From assembly GCA_030765055.1 (NCBI GenBank), contig CM060950.1, forward strand, positions 460,533,710-460,597,709: a DNA stretch of 64,000 bases, read 5' to 3'. Below, piece by piece: positions 1 to 10,418 of this stretch. This DNA is from Mantis religiosa. Its lineage: Eukaryota > Arthropoda > Insecta > Mantodea > Mantidae. The position numbers and the translations under genes were made by a program. Within the stretch, counting starts at the first letter, position 1; the number at the start of each line of letters is the position of its first letter. The notes beneath the pieces were generated by a model, which saw nothing but the letters and a program-made list of their open reading frames with translations, did no database searches and was not told where the DNA came from.

Positions 1-1253
1 TGACGTGCGTGATTTCATCGCCAAAAGCGTGACTCTTCCCACACTCACCTGCACACAGCTGTTACAGCTCTGATTTCAGTTGGCATCTCACTTTGTTCTT
101 CAGCAGCCAGTAACCATGACACATAAAACTACTCTTCGATATATAACGCCTTCGTTCGTGCCGTTTATGGGCTTTGCGCCGACTCCCCAAATGCGTTGCT
201 ACGGTCCTTCTTTTGTTTCTCGTGAATTAATGCGGAACATGGCAGTACGGAACAGTTGACGGCTGAAGTTATTCGACACAAGTTGTTTTAATGAGCTTTA
301 TACAATGTGTATCTTTATTCGTATCAAATATTTCGGGGACGCCTGTATTTTTATGTGGAAAATGTTTGTCTAGCCCCAAGCTTTTGCCTAACTTTGGATC
401 ATAGCATAGTATAAAAATTGGTGGATCAGGCTACTCAGACAAAACATTCGCCTAGCGCCGAAGGAAAATCCTTCGATCAGATTGGCCGCACCCGGGAGTT
501 GCTTGCATACGTAATCTCACTCATCTATAGTTTTAGTCATACAAAATTGTGTCGTAAATAATTCAGAATGAACATGGATTGACAGTCAACGCAATTTTTA
601 GTAAATCAAAATGAGAGAAAATATTTTTAATATAAGGGGTGGTTTTGGTATTGGAATAGGTGTTCAATAAAGATAAATTGAGTAATTTTTGAGTGAAACA
701 AAACCACATAAAAATATTTCGGATAGAATAGTTTGGGGAGTAATAGTATTTAGAGCCAGTAGAGAATAAGAAGAAGAAGAATAGTATTTCGTTCATAAGT
801 TCCTTAAGGTGCAGTTTGCAAGATATTGTTCTTAAATAATAAGTTTAGTATTTCATTTCATTTTTGAGTGATATTATTTACAGATACACATATAGACACA
901 CGAACCTTTTTCTAAAAATGCACCGATGGTTCAAGAAGCCTCAGATTTCGATATTGCATTTGTGGGTGGGACACATTATCCCCACTGCTTGAACAAAGAA
1001 ATACAATATTTTAAAAGAGTGGGCAGGGAGTCACTTCAAAAATTAACATCGTACTACTTTTCTCTCCAGGAATGTCATCCAGAGTTTATACCTGTTTTTT
1101 TTTTAAGTTCAAAACTATTAAAGATATGTTTTAAGACATAAATGTATATCTGGAGCATATTTTGCATTAAAAGTTCTGGGCCCCTCAGCATACGATAATA
1201 TTAAACCCCACTAATTTTTATATTCATTTTGAAAACAAAAATAAATAACGGAT
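1..1253. other. Unassigned AT-rich sequence
   Basis: No recognisable coding or repeat family. The longest forward frame (926-1141, 71 codons) is ordinary-looking and lacks motifs. I treat it as chance. Confidence 0.5.
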
Positions 1254-1264
1254 TGATACATGGT

Positions 1265-1587
1265 GGTTAAAGAAAGTTAACCACTGGTGCGACAGCCCTA
1301 AGAGGGCCAAGGCCTACCAACCCAACTGCCGACCTAACGCCCACTTACGCACGGCGAAGGATGGCGATCATCCAACCGATACGGGGAGGAGATGTGGTCA
1401 ACATCTCGGCATCCGCCAGCTGCAACGTTGGTTTTCGTGGCCAAGGCCGCTTACCTAGCGTAAGCTCAACACTTTTCTCACCCGGAAACTAAAATCCGCA
1501 CCCCATGGGTGGGATCGAACCCGGGCCGCTTTCCGTGGCCAGGGACCAAGGCATGCTGCCTTAGCCCGCTACGCCACGGCGCAGGGC
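1265..1587 (-). repeat. tRNA-derived SINE (SINE-E), complete with TSD
   Basis: On the minus strand there is a perfect pol III box A (TGGCGTAGCGG, 1566-1576) and a box B (GGTTCGATCCC, around 1511-1521), followed by a GC-rich body. The 11-bp direct repeat TGATACATGGT occurs at 1254-1264 and 1588-1598 and reads as a target-site duplication, so the ends are well supported. The body does not resemble the other SINEs in this window. Confidence 0.75.
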
Positions 1588-1639
1588 TGATACATGGTAG
1601 TAGGTTTAGCATTTAAACCAGCTTAGAAGTTTTCAAATA

Positions 1640-2335
1640 CAGATACATTTTCCCCGTAGGGGAAGGGATCCCTCCCCTTCAGCTGCTGTGGTGCGAGCGC
1701 TGCGGACCCCTAGCACTCGTGGTACCTCTGACGTTTCTAGAGGAACCTTGGGCCGAACATTTGAGCCCTTCCCTGATTGGGAGTTGTTCGGATTGGGTTG
1801 GACTCGAGGGGGCAGTGGTTCCCGATACCCGTGGGAGATCGGGTACGTCTCCGGACGGGGTTGAGGGAAGCCATATATTCCCGCGTACTAGCCTGTATAG
1901 CTGGCTAGATATCCAGGCGCCCCTACGGAGGTTGATTGGTAGCCTTCCCTTTTGGGGTTGGCGCGCGTATCCACTTCCATCCCGTCTTATGTTTTCGGAC
2001 CAGATGGGGGGGGGGCCCTTGTTAGTCTCTAGGTCTTTCCCTATGGAAAGCCCCGCGGAAGCGACGGGCGCCGGGCGCTCGGTCACCCCTATATATAATA
2101 GTATATATGATAGGAGACACATGTGCACTTCAGCCACAAGAGGCCACAGGCCGCAAGTACATACCACGCAGAGACGTGCGGAAGTCCTAACAGTACAAGA
2201 CCTAAAGAACCGTCCCAGTTCTAGAACTACCTACAGAAAGATGAACGACTAAGCGGCCATCTAGTAGCCACGGGGAGTGGTAGTTTCTCTGAGCAAGCAA
2301 CGCGCCATGTGTCCTGCACCGCCACAAGAAGCACA
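1640..2335. other. GC-rich block of unknown origin
   Basis: GC-rich compared with the flanks. Overlapping long frames are open on both strands (1719-2252 plus, 1679-2167 minus), which is a composition effect. No protein motif is recognised in either. It may be part of a retroelement. Confidence 0.4.
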
Positions 2336-2420
2336 CTATGCCCGCCTCGGTAGCGTAGACGGTAGCGTCTCTACCTCGCGTTCAAGAGGTCCCGAGTTCA
2401 AATCTCGGTTAGCGTGAGTT

Positions 2421-2846
2421 TGTTGTTTTTTTGTTTGTAATTTACGTCCTCCAACGTGAAGCCATATCGGACGATGAATGAAATGGGTGAAATGTGTAGT
2501 GTTTAACACCCGCTTTTACTACAATCGGCACCGCAGGCGATGACACTGATGATACATGAAATGAAGATGGAGCACCGGTGGAATGAGATGGCGGGGAAAC
2601 CGGAGATCCCGGAGAAAACCCGCCCAAGCGCCGTAATGTCCACCACAAATCTCACTTTGCGGTCGCCTGGGAGCGAACCCGGGCCACCTTGGTATGGTCA
2701 AATGAGCCCAGGGTCCATAGAGCTTACAGTTAGCCGACATTCGTCTTTCAGGTAAGGGTAAACCCCGGAAAAACCTTATCCAGCTAACTCACCCTGACCG
2801 AGATTCGAACTCGGGGCCTATTGAACTGAGGTAGACACGTTACCAC
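2421..2846 (-). repeat. SINE-A inserted in SINE-A
   Basis: On the minus strand it reads from a tRNA-like head (box B GAGTTCGAATCTC, about 2800-2815) through the standard body to GGAGGACGTAA and an A-rich tail near 2421. The 5' end lacks roughly the first 20 bases of the family. It is flanked by an 11-bp TSD and is itself interrupted by SINE-B at about 2494-2691. Confidence 0.8.
2494..2691 (-). repeat. SINE-B inserted in the nested SINE-A
   Basis: Minus-strand copy, 5'-truncated: it begins just upstream of box B (GGTTCGCTCCC here) and ends with TTAAACACTACAC. SINE-A sequence continues on both sides (GGGTGAAAT to the left, TCAAATGAGCCC to the right). A few bases of the target are missing at the junction. 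Confidence 0.7.
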
Positions 2847-3004
2847 TAGCGTGAGTTACCTGGATAAGGTTTACGGGGGTTTTCCCTTATCCTGATAGAC
2901 CAATGTCGGTAACTGAAAGCTCCATGGACCGCGGACTCATTTGAGCATCACTTCACCCATTTTATTCATCGTCCGATATGACTTTACGTTGGAGGACGTA
3001 ACTT

Positions 3005-3028
3005 ACACACACGCACGCACACACACAG

Positions 3029-3102
<74 letters not shown>
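3005..3102. repeat. (AC)n microsatellite
   Basis: About 95 bp of AC dinucleotides directly after the SINE-A tail, with a few G interruptions at the start. It probably grew from the SINE tail. Confidence 0.95.
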
Positions 3103-3780
3103 CACTGAAACCTGAAAAGCAAGTGGAATAAAAAGCAATCACCTCAAAATTCGCTTATCGACCAGGAAATACCCAAGTTTGACGTCAATTGAACCCGCGG
3201 CCTCCCGAATACGAGCGTCACCTCTCGTCGCAATAATTGTAAGCTTAGAGCAACAGTTTTATATTTGTTAGCTTGTCAAAGACCGACACTTCAAACATTT
3301 TAAAACGTCGGAGACATAAAACAATTTTAGAGGCTGCCCTGACGCAACGAAGGAGACGAAAAAACAATAAATTAAAAAAATGGAATATCAGCCAACAGTT
3401 TTCTGCCCTTGTAAAAGGGGGGAGTTGAGAGTGAAATAATTAGTTGAAGAACGCTCCCTCGTGTCATAAAGAAAATAAAAACGAGGCACTGTAATGAACT
3501 AGAGAGGGAAATAATTTTCCAGCTCGCACAATAAAGTGAGAAGGCAGTGAGTGTACTGACCCTTGAGACCTCAACCCCTAACCCGTAAACGTCACGCCTC
3601 AGATTGACGTCTCATACTCTGCACGTCCACATTTCATTGCCGATGTGCGATTAGCGCTAAATTCAGGTCCCTTCGTTTTGTGACGAAGATACAATAGGCG
3701 TGGGAAGAAAATAACGTAACGCTTACAGATCACGTGTTGCCGTTCACTACTGTAAACTGTTTACGTCTCACTCAAGGTCA
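3103..3780. other. Unassigned sequence
   Basis: No ORF or repeat family recognised. Confidence 0.4.
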
Positions 3781-3897
3781 CAGAATAACTATAGATGGAA
3801 CAGATAGGTATCGGACATATTTGGAAAAACGAGTATTATTATAGAGGCTTTTGGAAAGAGGTAGAATTAAGGTTGGAAGATTTAGATAGCCAAGTTA

Positions 3898-5213
3898 TGA
3901 GGCATGTTTTTTAAGTCAGTACCGTTTTGGAATTTTAAAAAGACGTGCATAGATATCGCAATAATTTTATTTTTACATGAAAGCTTGTACCTTAATCTAC
4001 TTTTCTACTTCATTCCCGTGAATATTGAGGCACTTGTCATAACGTGGCACCAGTTTTTGAATACCCTCCTCATAAAATTCTGCCGCCTGACGTGTTAACC
4101 ACTGTATCACAACTGTTTTGACTGCGTTATCGTCATGAAGACGCTGACCAAGTGCAAGAACAATTGGTAGTCGCTGGTCGCCAGATCAGGGCTGTATGGA
4201 GGATGATCTAGAGTTTCCCATTGAAAAGATTTGATGAGATCTTTGGTCCGATTAGCCACATGTGGACGGGCATTGTCATGCAGCAAAACGATAACATTAC
4301 TCAACTTGCCACGTCTTTTGTTCTGGATTGCACGGCGCAGATTGTTCAATGCCTCACAATAAGACCCTGCATTGATTGTCTCATTACGAGGCAGAAACTC
4401 CACTAGCAATACTCCTTTTCTGTCCCACAAAACTGTGCACATGATTTTCCGGGCAGAAATTGTTTGCTCAAACTTCACTTTTGTGGGTGATGATGAATGT
4501 CGCCATTCCATGGATTGTTGTTTCGATTCTGGTGTGACGTAGGCCACCCATGTTTCGTCACCAGTAACAATTTGGTCTAAAATATCTTCACCTTCATTGT
4601 GGTACCGCTCAAGGAAAGTCAATGCACTGCCTAAACGTTGGGTTTTGTGCAAATCCGTCAACATTTTCGGAACCCAACGTGAACACGATTTCCGGTGCTT
4701 CAAGTTCTCGGTCACAATACGATACAAAACACTACGAGAATACTGAGGAAAATAGTCGCACAATGATGAAATTGTAAAGCGTCTGTTTTCTCTCAACTTT
4801 TCGTCCACTTTCTGCAGCAAATCTTCAGTAACGACCGAAGGACGCCCACTCCGTTCTTCATCATGCATATTTGTGCGGCCATCTTTAAATGATTTCACCC
4901 ATTTCCTTACCATTCCATCACTCATAATGTTTTGTTCGTAAACTTCACAGATCTCACGATGAATATCGATCGGTTTTACGCCTTTAGCACTAAGAAATCG
5001 TATAACAGCCCGTACTTCAGAATCGGCGGGACTCACGATTGTCGGAGGCATCTTAAACACTCAGTAACCAACGTATACAATGAAGAATCAGACTGTAATG
5101 GCGTCTGTGCGTAGACAAGAGATGTAGGTAACCAGCGCGCATGAGTGGGACGCCGACCGTAGCGCTGCGGCGGCGGAATCGCAAAACGGTACTGACTTAA
5201 AAAACATGCCTCG
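3898..5213 (-). mobile_element. mariner element, nearly complete
   Basis: 1.3 kb, the usual mariner size. Terminal inverted repeats are 31-bp identical (3899-3929 and 5182-5212; outer word GAGGCATGTTTTTTAAG), with TA at 3896-3897 and 5214-5215 as the target duplication. Only the outermost base pair is unmatched. It carries one transposase frame on the minus strand. The perfect TIRs imply recent insertion into the LINE fragment around it. Confidence 0.92.
3997..5060 (-). pseudogene. mariner DD34D transposase, one frameshift
   Basis: Cut-and-paste transposase that binds the TIRs and inserts at TA. Translation opens at 5060 and runs 317 codons to 4107. The N-terminus has the HTH region (about residues 14-75). 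A WVPKMLT linker motif sits near residue 129. The catalytic triad is visible: D168 in TGDETW, D262 in HDNARPH and D297 in YSPDLATSD, with exactly 34 residues between the last two. After QLFLHL (about 4155) the frame is lost, but the next frame continues with GQRLHDDNAVKTVV and ends at a stop at 3997. The ancestral protein was therefore about 353 residues, normal for the family. A single small indel is the only lesion I see. Confidence 0.9.
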
Positions 5214-5520
5214 TATATTTGCCAGTGTAAGGGAGAAAAGGACATTCAGGACATATGGGGAAACAAAGACAGTGTGGGGGAGGGAGAAGTACATAGGTGT
5301 GTGTAATAAATCAAGGCGAGAAGGATTTGCCTGGGCAAGAACAGGAGTTAGAAATTTGAAAGATATGAGATATTACAAGGATACAGGGAAATTCCCAATG
5401 TGTGGAGAAGAGGATACAGATTGGCATATACTTTATTGCAAACAAACAAAAATATGGAGAGAACAAATTTGGCAACAAAAGTGGGACAGTTTTAGGGAGG
5501 GGGAGGTATTAATAATGTGA

Positions 5521-5984
5521 CTTTGTGTTCGTAGAATTAAAAGTCCGAGTTGCAGATGTTCCAAATTTTCTTTATATCCGTAGAAATACACTCCGTTCTA
5601 TTCTTACAGTAGTTGCATCACATGACATGCACAGTCGCTATCTACCAAGGTCGATGACAATAACAAACAGCGTTTTGACTATCTGCCCTCGTTACACCTT
5701 ACAGCTGTGTCCTTCTGTTTACGAATCTCGCGTCTGAACGTCACCTTCTTAAATACCTCATTGATAAATTCTAGATATTTCCGGAACAATAAAGAAACCG
5801 AATAATCTCTATCAACCAATTAATTAAAGTAGTATTAAAAAAGATTTCATAAATTAAAAAAATGAGAAATTGAAGTATCAAAAACCTGTTAATGATATTT
5901 CTACCCTTAGAAAAATAAAAGACGATTATAATTTTAAAAAATTTACTTACTATCCTTGGGTTAATAAACGTTTTCAATTTTTTT
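5521..5984. other. Unassigned sequence, possible Penelope upstream part
   Basis: 5905-5985 contains a weak KKFTYYPWVNK reading that fits the region before a Penelope GIY-YIG domain. The rest is not recognised. Confidence 0.35.
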
Positions 5985-6550
5985 ATAGAATTTGGTATAA
6001 CTTTAGTTCCTCAAAATAAATACAGTATTAAAATTTTATTGCATTTCTCTAAAAAAAGATAAAATTCCTAATAATAAAAAATCTGCTATTTATCTATTTA
6101 ATTGTTTCGATTGTGATAAAGTTTATATTGCAAAGACAAAACGTAATTTAGAAATCAGAACGAAAGAACATTTTCGTAACATTAAGTATAAACAGACTAA
6201 TAAATCGGCCGTAGCAGATCATTTTTGGTCATTTAACCATGAAATAAATCCAGAAGTTAAATTATTAAAACAATTAAATGCTCCGATAGATTTAAAGTTT
6301 GGAAAAATATATTTATTTAAAAAAAAAAAAAACATCGCGTATTGAATTTTGAAATACCGGCAGTTGATTTTGTTGTTAAATTTGTTTTATTTTCAGATGT
6401 TGGTAGTACTAACAAGAACATATGAACATCTACAGTTCGTAACGATGTCGACAGCTTGGTTTCCGGCTGAGGATGTGTAAAAGTTTACATGAAATCGCGA
6501 TCCCGGACAAATGATAAGAAAATCATAATCATTCTTATAAGATAAGTGAA
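5985..6550 (+). pseudogene. Penelope-like element, GIY-YIG endonuclease end
   Basis: Forward translation with one or two frame changes reads FSKKDKIPNNKKSAIYLF, then CDKVYIAKTKRNLEIRTKEH, then HFWSFNHEINPEV. This is the C-terminal GIY-YIG nuclease of Penelope-like retroelements. The signature is damaged: GIY is AIY and YIG is YIA. An A-run at 6321-6332 breaks the frame. A second copy lies at 13850-14320 on the other strand. Degraded C-terminal sequence probably continues to about 6550. Confidence 0.75.
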
Positions 6551-7074
6551 GTTTTAAGTTAGAAATTGTTATATTTGTATATATGTAGGTAGAAATGTTT
6601 ATCTTAGCGTGAAGTAAGCGGGAGTAGTGAAGCACGTTTCTAGGATTGCGGTCGCCCACTGCTAGAGCAGATGTATCTGACAGTCCAAGGACGTGAGGCA
6701 GGACACAGCGGGAGACCGTTTTTGTGCTGCTGGGTCAGCATCCAGTGCTGGACCGAAACCTTTCACAATGTTGCATAACAGCTTCCTTGATCCCTTCATA
6801 TAAAACCTTCGCACGGCTTTCACTTATAGACAATAACAAACGACGAATGATGTGACAGTGAAATTTGGATACTGTCAGTTATATTGTAGTGTGTGTTTTG
6901 CTTTCACTTAAAAATGGTAGGTATGCCAAACTGTAAAATAAAGAAACAAGTGCATCTGACGATAATGAAGTACGTTTATCCTCCATCACTTCATGTGATC
7001 TGGTAATATTACATTAAGTGAAAACGGCAGCTGATTTACTTTTGGCTCTTTTAGGTAATATATTCTAGTACCGT
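6551..7074. other. Unassigned sequence
   Basis: No convincing coding region or repeat. Confidence 0.4.
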
Positions 7075-7260
7075 CTGTTCAGTTAACTCGTGTGCACGTC
7101 GGCCGCTTTCTCTGACGAAGCCTTAAAATCGTTTTACAACCCCGACCCTCCTTCTCCCATTCCTTTCTGCAAGGTTGCCACCTTTCTCAATACGTCATGG
7201 GCATAGTACGAGGTTTCGTCTGAACAAATTGTCTTATGTCGATTACTGCGAAACTTCCTT
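7075..7260 (+). pseudogene. Fragment shared with the piggyBac element at 41.8 kb
   Basis: The stretch from GTCGGCCGCTTTCTCTGA through ATCGTTTTACAAC and GACCCTCCT to GCAAGGTTGC matches 41825-41950, which lies in the 5' coding part of the piggyBac element. Both can be read as SFYNPDPP or RFYNIDPP followed by KVA. It looks like a truncated relative of that transposon. Confidence 0.5.
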
Positions 7261-7266
7261 GGTTTT

Positions 7267-7332
<66 letters not shown>
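7267..7332. repeat. (CA)n followed by (TA)n microsatellite
   Basis: About 50 bp of CA, then about 16 bp of TA. The TA run provided the TA target of the adjacent pogo-type element. Confidence 0.95.
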
Positions 7333-7469
7333 AGGTAACTGTACCCCATATTGGCCTACCTAAGGATAATTATAGTTTTACATTTTTGTGAGTGGCAATA
7401 AATTATTGCCTTTGCTTACAATATAAAGTTCATCAAACTGGACATGTAACATTTAAAATGGGAAAAACA

Positions 7470-8060
7470 ATTTCAGCAACTAGAATTGAAACTAAGCAGA
7501 ATTACATTCGTTATTAAATCAATGAGGGAGTCTGTAAACACAAATGTGTTAAGAATTATTTATTTTGCTTATTTTCATTGTGTAATGTCTTATGGTATAC
7601 TTAGCTGGGGAAATGCTAAAGATGTATCAAAAATATTTAGACTGCAGAAAAAGGCTATTCGTTATATAGTAAATATTCCTTTCAGCACCAGCTGTAAACC
7701 ATATTTTAAACTACTTAAAATACTTCCATTACCCTGTGTGTGTATATATATGAAGCTCTAGTTAGGACAAGAATTGTACTTGCTCAATTTGAAACAAATT
7801 CGCAGATACATACACATAATACAAGAAGTAAGTCAGATCTACGCATTATAAGCCACAATACAACTTTAGTCACACATAGCTTCGAACATAAAGCAGTATT
7901 ATTATATAACAAACTACCCGATGGCATTAACAGTATAACATCGGAAAAAAAGGTTTAAACTGACTGTAAAATCATTTTTAAGAGAAGGTTGCTATTATTC
8001 AGTGGAAGAATACTTAAAACATGATCAACATATCAATGCTTCCTAAAATGATGTTTGTGA
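7470..8060 (+). pseudogene. jockey-like LINE 3' end
   Basis: The reading 7486-7758 contains SYGILSWGNAKD, LQKKAIRYI and LLKILPLPCVCIY. A frame change follows, then HTHNTRSKSDLR, AVLLYNKLPDGI, FLREGCYYSVEEYLKHD. This order (post-RT thumb, NTR motif, NKLP, YYSVEEYL) is the standard C-terminus of jockey/CR1-type LINEs lacking RNase H. It is 5'-truncated, with several frameshifts. Confidence 0.8.
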
Positions 8061-8334
8061 ATAAATACCTGTGCAACTTCGGAGGTGATACTTGTAATAT
8101 TCAGAAAAGCTGTAAAAAATATCCTACTAAAAGTAATGTCACAGACAATAGATGAGTTTCTAAGAAATAAAATTAAATAATAAAGTAAATATTGAGTTAT
8201 TTTGGTAAAAATTATGTCTCTTACAGCCTAATTCTTAAAAATGTAATACATTAAACTATTATGTGACCTAAGTTGCATTATTCTTAATTACTATTTGTAT
8301 TATTATTCTGTTAATTACTACTGCATTACTTTAA

Positions 8335-8412
8335 TCACTATTGTATTATTTAACTACTATTGTATTATTTAACTACTATTGTACTATTTAATTACTATTG
8401 TATTATTCATAA
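8335..8412. repeat. Short AT-rich tandem repeat
   Basis: About four copies of a unit near 20 bp built on ACTATTGTATTATTTA. Local slippage array in LINE 3' flanking DNA. Confidence 0.75.
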
Positions 8413-8544
8413 TTGTATTACTCATAAGAAATGTATCTCTGATCGAGACACTTCTGGTTCTCAAGCCATTGCCTGCAGGCCTAGGGTTTGCGCGCTTCAG
8501 AAGGCCCTATGCTCCACTTAGGAACTACAGGAATTCATTATATA

Positions 8545-8746
8545 CTGCGGCCTCACGTTCAAGAGGTCCCGAGTTCGAACTTCAGTCAGGGTGAGTTACC
8601 TGGATAAGGCTTTTTCCGGGGTTTTCCCCTTCCTGAAAGACGAATGTCGGGTAACTCTAAGCTGCATTAACCCCGGACGCATTGAGATCCATTTCACCCA
8701 TTAAATTCATCGTCCGATATGACTAAATGTTTGAGGACGTAAATTA

Positions 8747-8783
<37 letters not shown>
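8545..8783 (+). repeat. SINE-A with poly(A) tail
   Basis: Starts within the tRNA-like head (CCTCACGTTCAAGAGG; box B GAGTTCGAACTTC), continues through the standard body and ends in more than 30 A. Box A is lost by 5' truncation or divergence. Confidence 0.85.
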
Positions 8784-8785
<2 letters not shown>

Positions 8786-8817
8786 AAGAAAAATAAATAT
8801 ATATATACTGAGATTCC

Positions 8818-9490
8818 CTATGTGACAAAGATTTTAAGGATTTTTTTTTTTTTGAATAGCTGCTCGTGTTGCCATTGCACAATAACAACAGTTACATTTT
8901 CTCTCTGTTCATTGTCAATAATGTGTACTCTGCGTGCATCCTTTTTTGCGAGTACCCATGGTCCTTTGTGTAAATTCAGTCTGCAACCTTTCTCATCCAA
9001 TGTTAAAAAGTCCTTCAGGATTTCCAAAAATACCAATTTCTTCAAGAAGAGTTTGAACCTTTTGAAAATGGTCTTGAACAGCTACTTTGTTCAACTTCTG
9101 TGTCCTAGCTGGATTAAGAGTTTGGGATTTTCTGATATAAGTTTCTTTGCCCATTTGCAGTCTGCAAATTTATGAGTAATATTATTTTTCTTGCAGTATC
9201 TGTAGACGCATAATCTTAAAATGTTAGTTGTTATTGGATATCCCACTTCTGCCAACCTCATTATACGTGCACAGAGTTCACCAGTTTGTTCTTCAGACAA
9301 AGTAAACTTTTGCCCCAATTTTGATTTGACTTTACATCCAGATTTGACATACCTACGGAAAGTTCTTCGTAGAATAGCAAATTCTTTTTCTGCTTGATAA
9401 TTCGACTTTTTTTTCTTACTGATGGCTTCCACAGCTTTTGTTAGGTCATCTAGGCTCCATCGACCGCGTATCTTATCGTGATTTTAAATC
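8818..9490 (-). pseudogene. pogo/Tigger transposase, truncated
   Basis: Minus-strand reading starts RGRWSLDDLTKAVEAISKKK, a psq/CENP-B-type HTH. It passes through YCKKNNITHKF and WAKKLISENPKLLI to 9091, then shifts frame. The second piece (8818-9045) has LTLDEKGCRLNLHKG and ARRVHIIDNEQRENVTVV, the start of the DDE domain with its first acidic residue in DEKG. The remaining catalytic residues are missing because the gene stops beside the SINE-A and LINE insertions. Confidence 0.82.
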
Positions 9491-9952
9491 ATTACTACAC
9501 AAAATAAATAGATAAAGTTTATCAGTAAAAGACTATACCCAAGATGGCCTGCTATGGCTAAAATGTATACTCAGTATGACCTAATAGGCCATGTTGGATC
9601 CACATTACAAGCAACTCATTTCACACAAAGGTTGTTGCATTCATAAAAGTTATTATATAATTTAAAACAGGATAGTTACATGAAGTAATTGACACGGTAA
9701 CACGTTTGCAGAATAATTATCAGTAACACAACAAGCTTACCTGCATGAAATAATAACACTTGGGCGGCAAACAAACGAATATCAACTGTGAAATGGCTGT
9801 TAGTCACTGCACACTGGGTGTAACACAGAGACAATTGAAATAGCTTACCAAACGTGAATGAGTAGCTATCTAGCAGATTACCATCATAGTTACCAAGAAA
9901 TAGCTACTAGGCCATATTGAGTAGCAAGCCATATGGGGTGCAGTTACCTTAT

Positions 9953-10295
9953 ATCATTATTTTTTGTTGCCCAGTGTTATTATTAATAATTTTATTGTTA
10001 CTTTGTTTTAATGAGCTCATGTAAGGACTACACATAGTACATAGCTCTTCTATAAATCCAAAGTACTCTCATTTTTTGGCTGTCTCTCGTCTGTCCACGT
10101 TGTTCCAGCCAACCTGCCACTTATGCACCTTGATTTTTAAGACTTCGCTATGTAGGATATCGTCTTGAGTCATTCCTGCCAATTTTACATCATTTTTTTA
10201 GCTTCACCAATTCATTTCGTAGCGTCTACTCGTGCTTTACTTCTATTTTCATAGAATTCCATAATTTGTTTTATTAGCCTATTTGAAGTTAGTCC
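9953..10295. other. Unassigned AT-rich sequence
   Basis: No feature recognised. Confidence 0.4.
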
Positions 10296-10298
10296 ACC

Positions 10299-10418
10299 TC
10301 GGTAGCGTATCTGCCTCACGATCAAGAGGTCCCGAGTTCGAATCTCGGTTAGGGTGAGTTACCTGGATAAGGTTTTTTCCGGGGTTTTGCCTTATCCTCA
10401 CAGACGAATGCCGGGTAT
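10299..10418 (+). repeat. SINE-A, 3'-truncated
   Basis: Head with box A-like CGGTAGCGTATCTGCC and box B GAGTTCGAATCTC, then CCTGGATAAGG and TTATCCTCACAGACGAATG. Stops at about 10418. Confidence 0.85.

Larger units (their letters stand above)
2340..3002 (+). repeat. SINE-A copy split by a second SINE
   Basis: The head (2340-2420) has box A-like TAGCGTAGACGG and box B-like GAGTTCAAATCTC. The body resumes at 2858 with CTGGATAAGG and ends with GGAGGACGTAA near 3000. The two halves are separated by a minus-strand SINE-A flanked by TAGCGTGAGTT at 2410-2420 and 2847-2857. This SINE recurs many times in the window. Its diagnostic body words are CCTGGATAAGG, TTATCCTGAAAGACGAATG, CTAAGCTCTATGG and CGTCCGATATGACTTAACG. 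Confidence 0.85.
3820..5520 (+). pseudogene. LINE C-terminal zinc-binding fragment, split by mariner
   Basis: From about 3832 a forward frame reads YYYRGFWKEVELRLEDLDSQV up to the mariner at 3898. The frame resumes at 5216 (IFASVREKRTF...) and continues to 5517. The downstream part has GREKY, FAWARTGV and the Cys/His cluster FPMCGEEDTDWHILYC, typical of the zinc-binding tail of reverse transcriptases. Removing the mariner and one TA joins the two halves in phase. No RT catalytic region is left. I cannot name the clade. Confidence 0.6.
7333..9949 (-). mobile_element. pogo/Tigger-type DNA transposon with cargo
   Basis: The left end AGGTAACTGTACCCCATATTGG and the right end (9927-9949, inverted: AGGTAACTGCACCCCATATGG) form TIRs of about 21 bp with two differences, flanked by TA at 7331-7332 and 9950-9951. 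Inside are a CENP-B/pogo-type transposase remnant (minus strand), a LINE 3' fragment and a SINE-A. The motif GGCCTA or TAGGCCAT recurs near both ends, possibly a subterminal transposase site. The span of 2.6 kb includes about 0.9 kb of later insertions. Confidence 0.82.

Noticed and set aside
1679..2252. Overlapping 162- and 177-codon frames on opposite strands
   Set aside because: GC-rich DNA keeps both strands open; no motif, no homology recognised.
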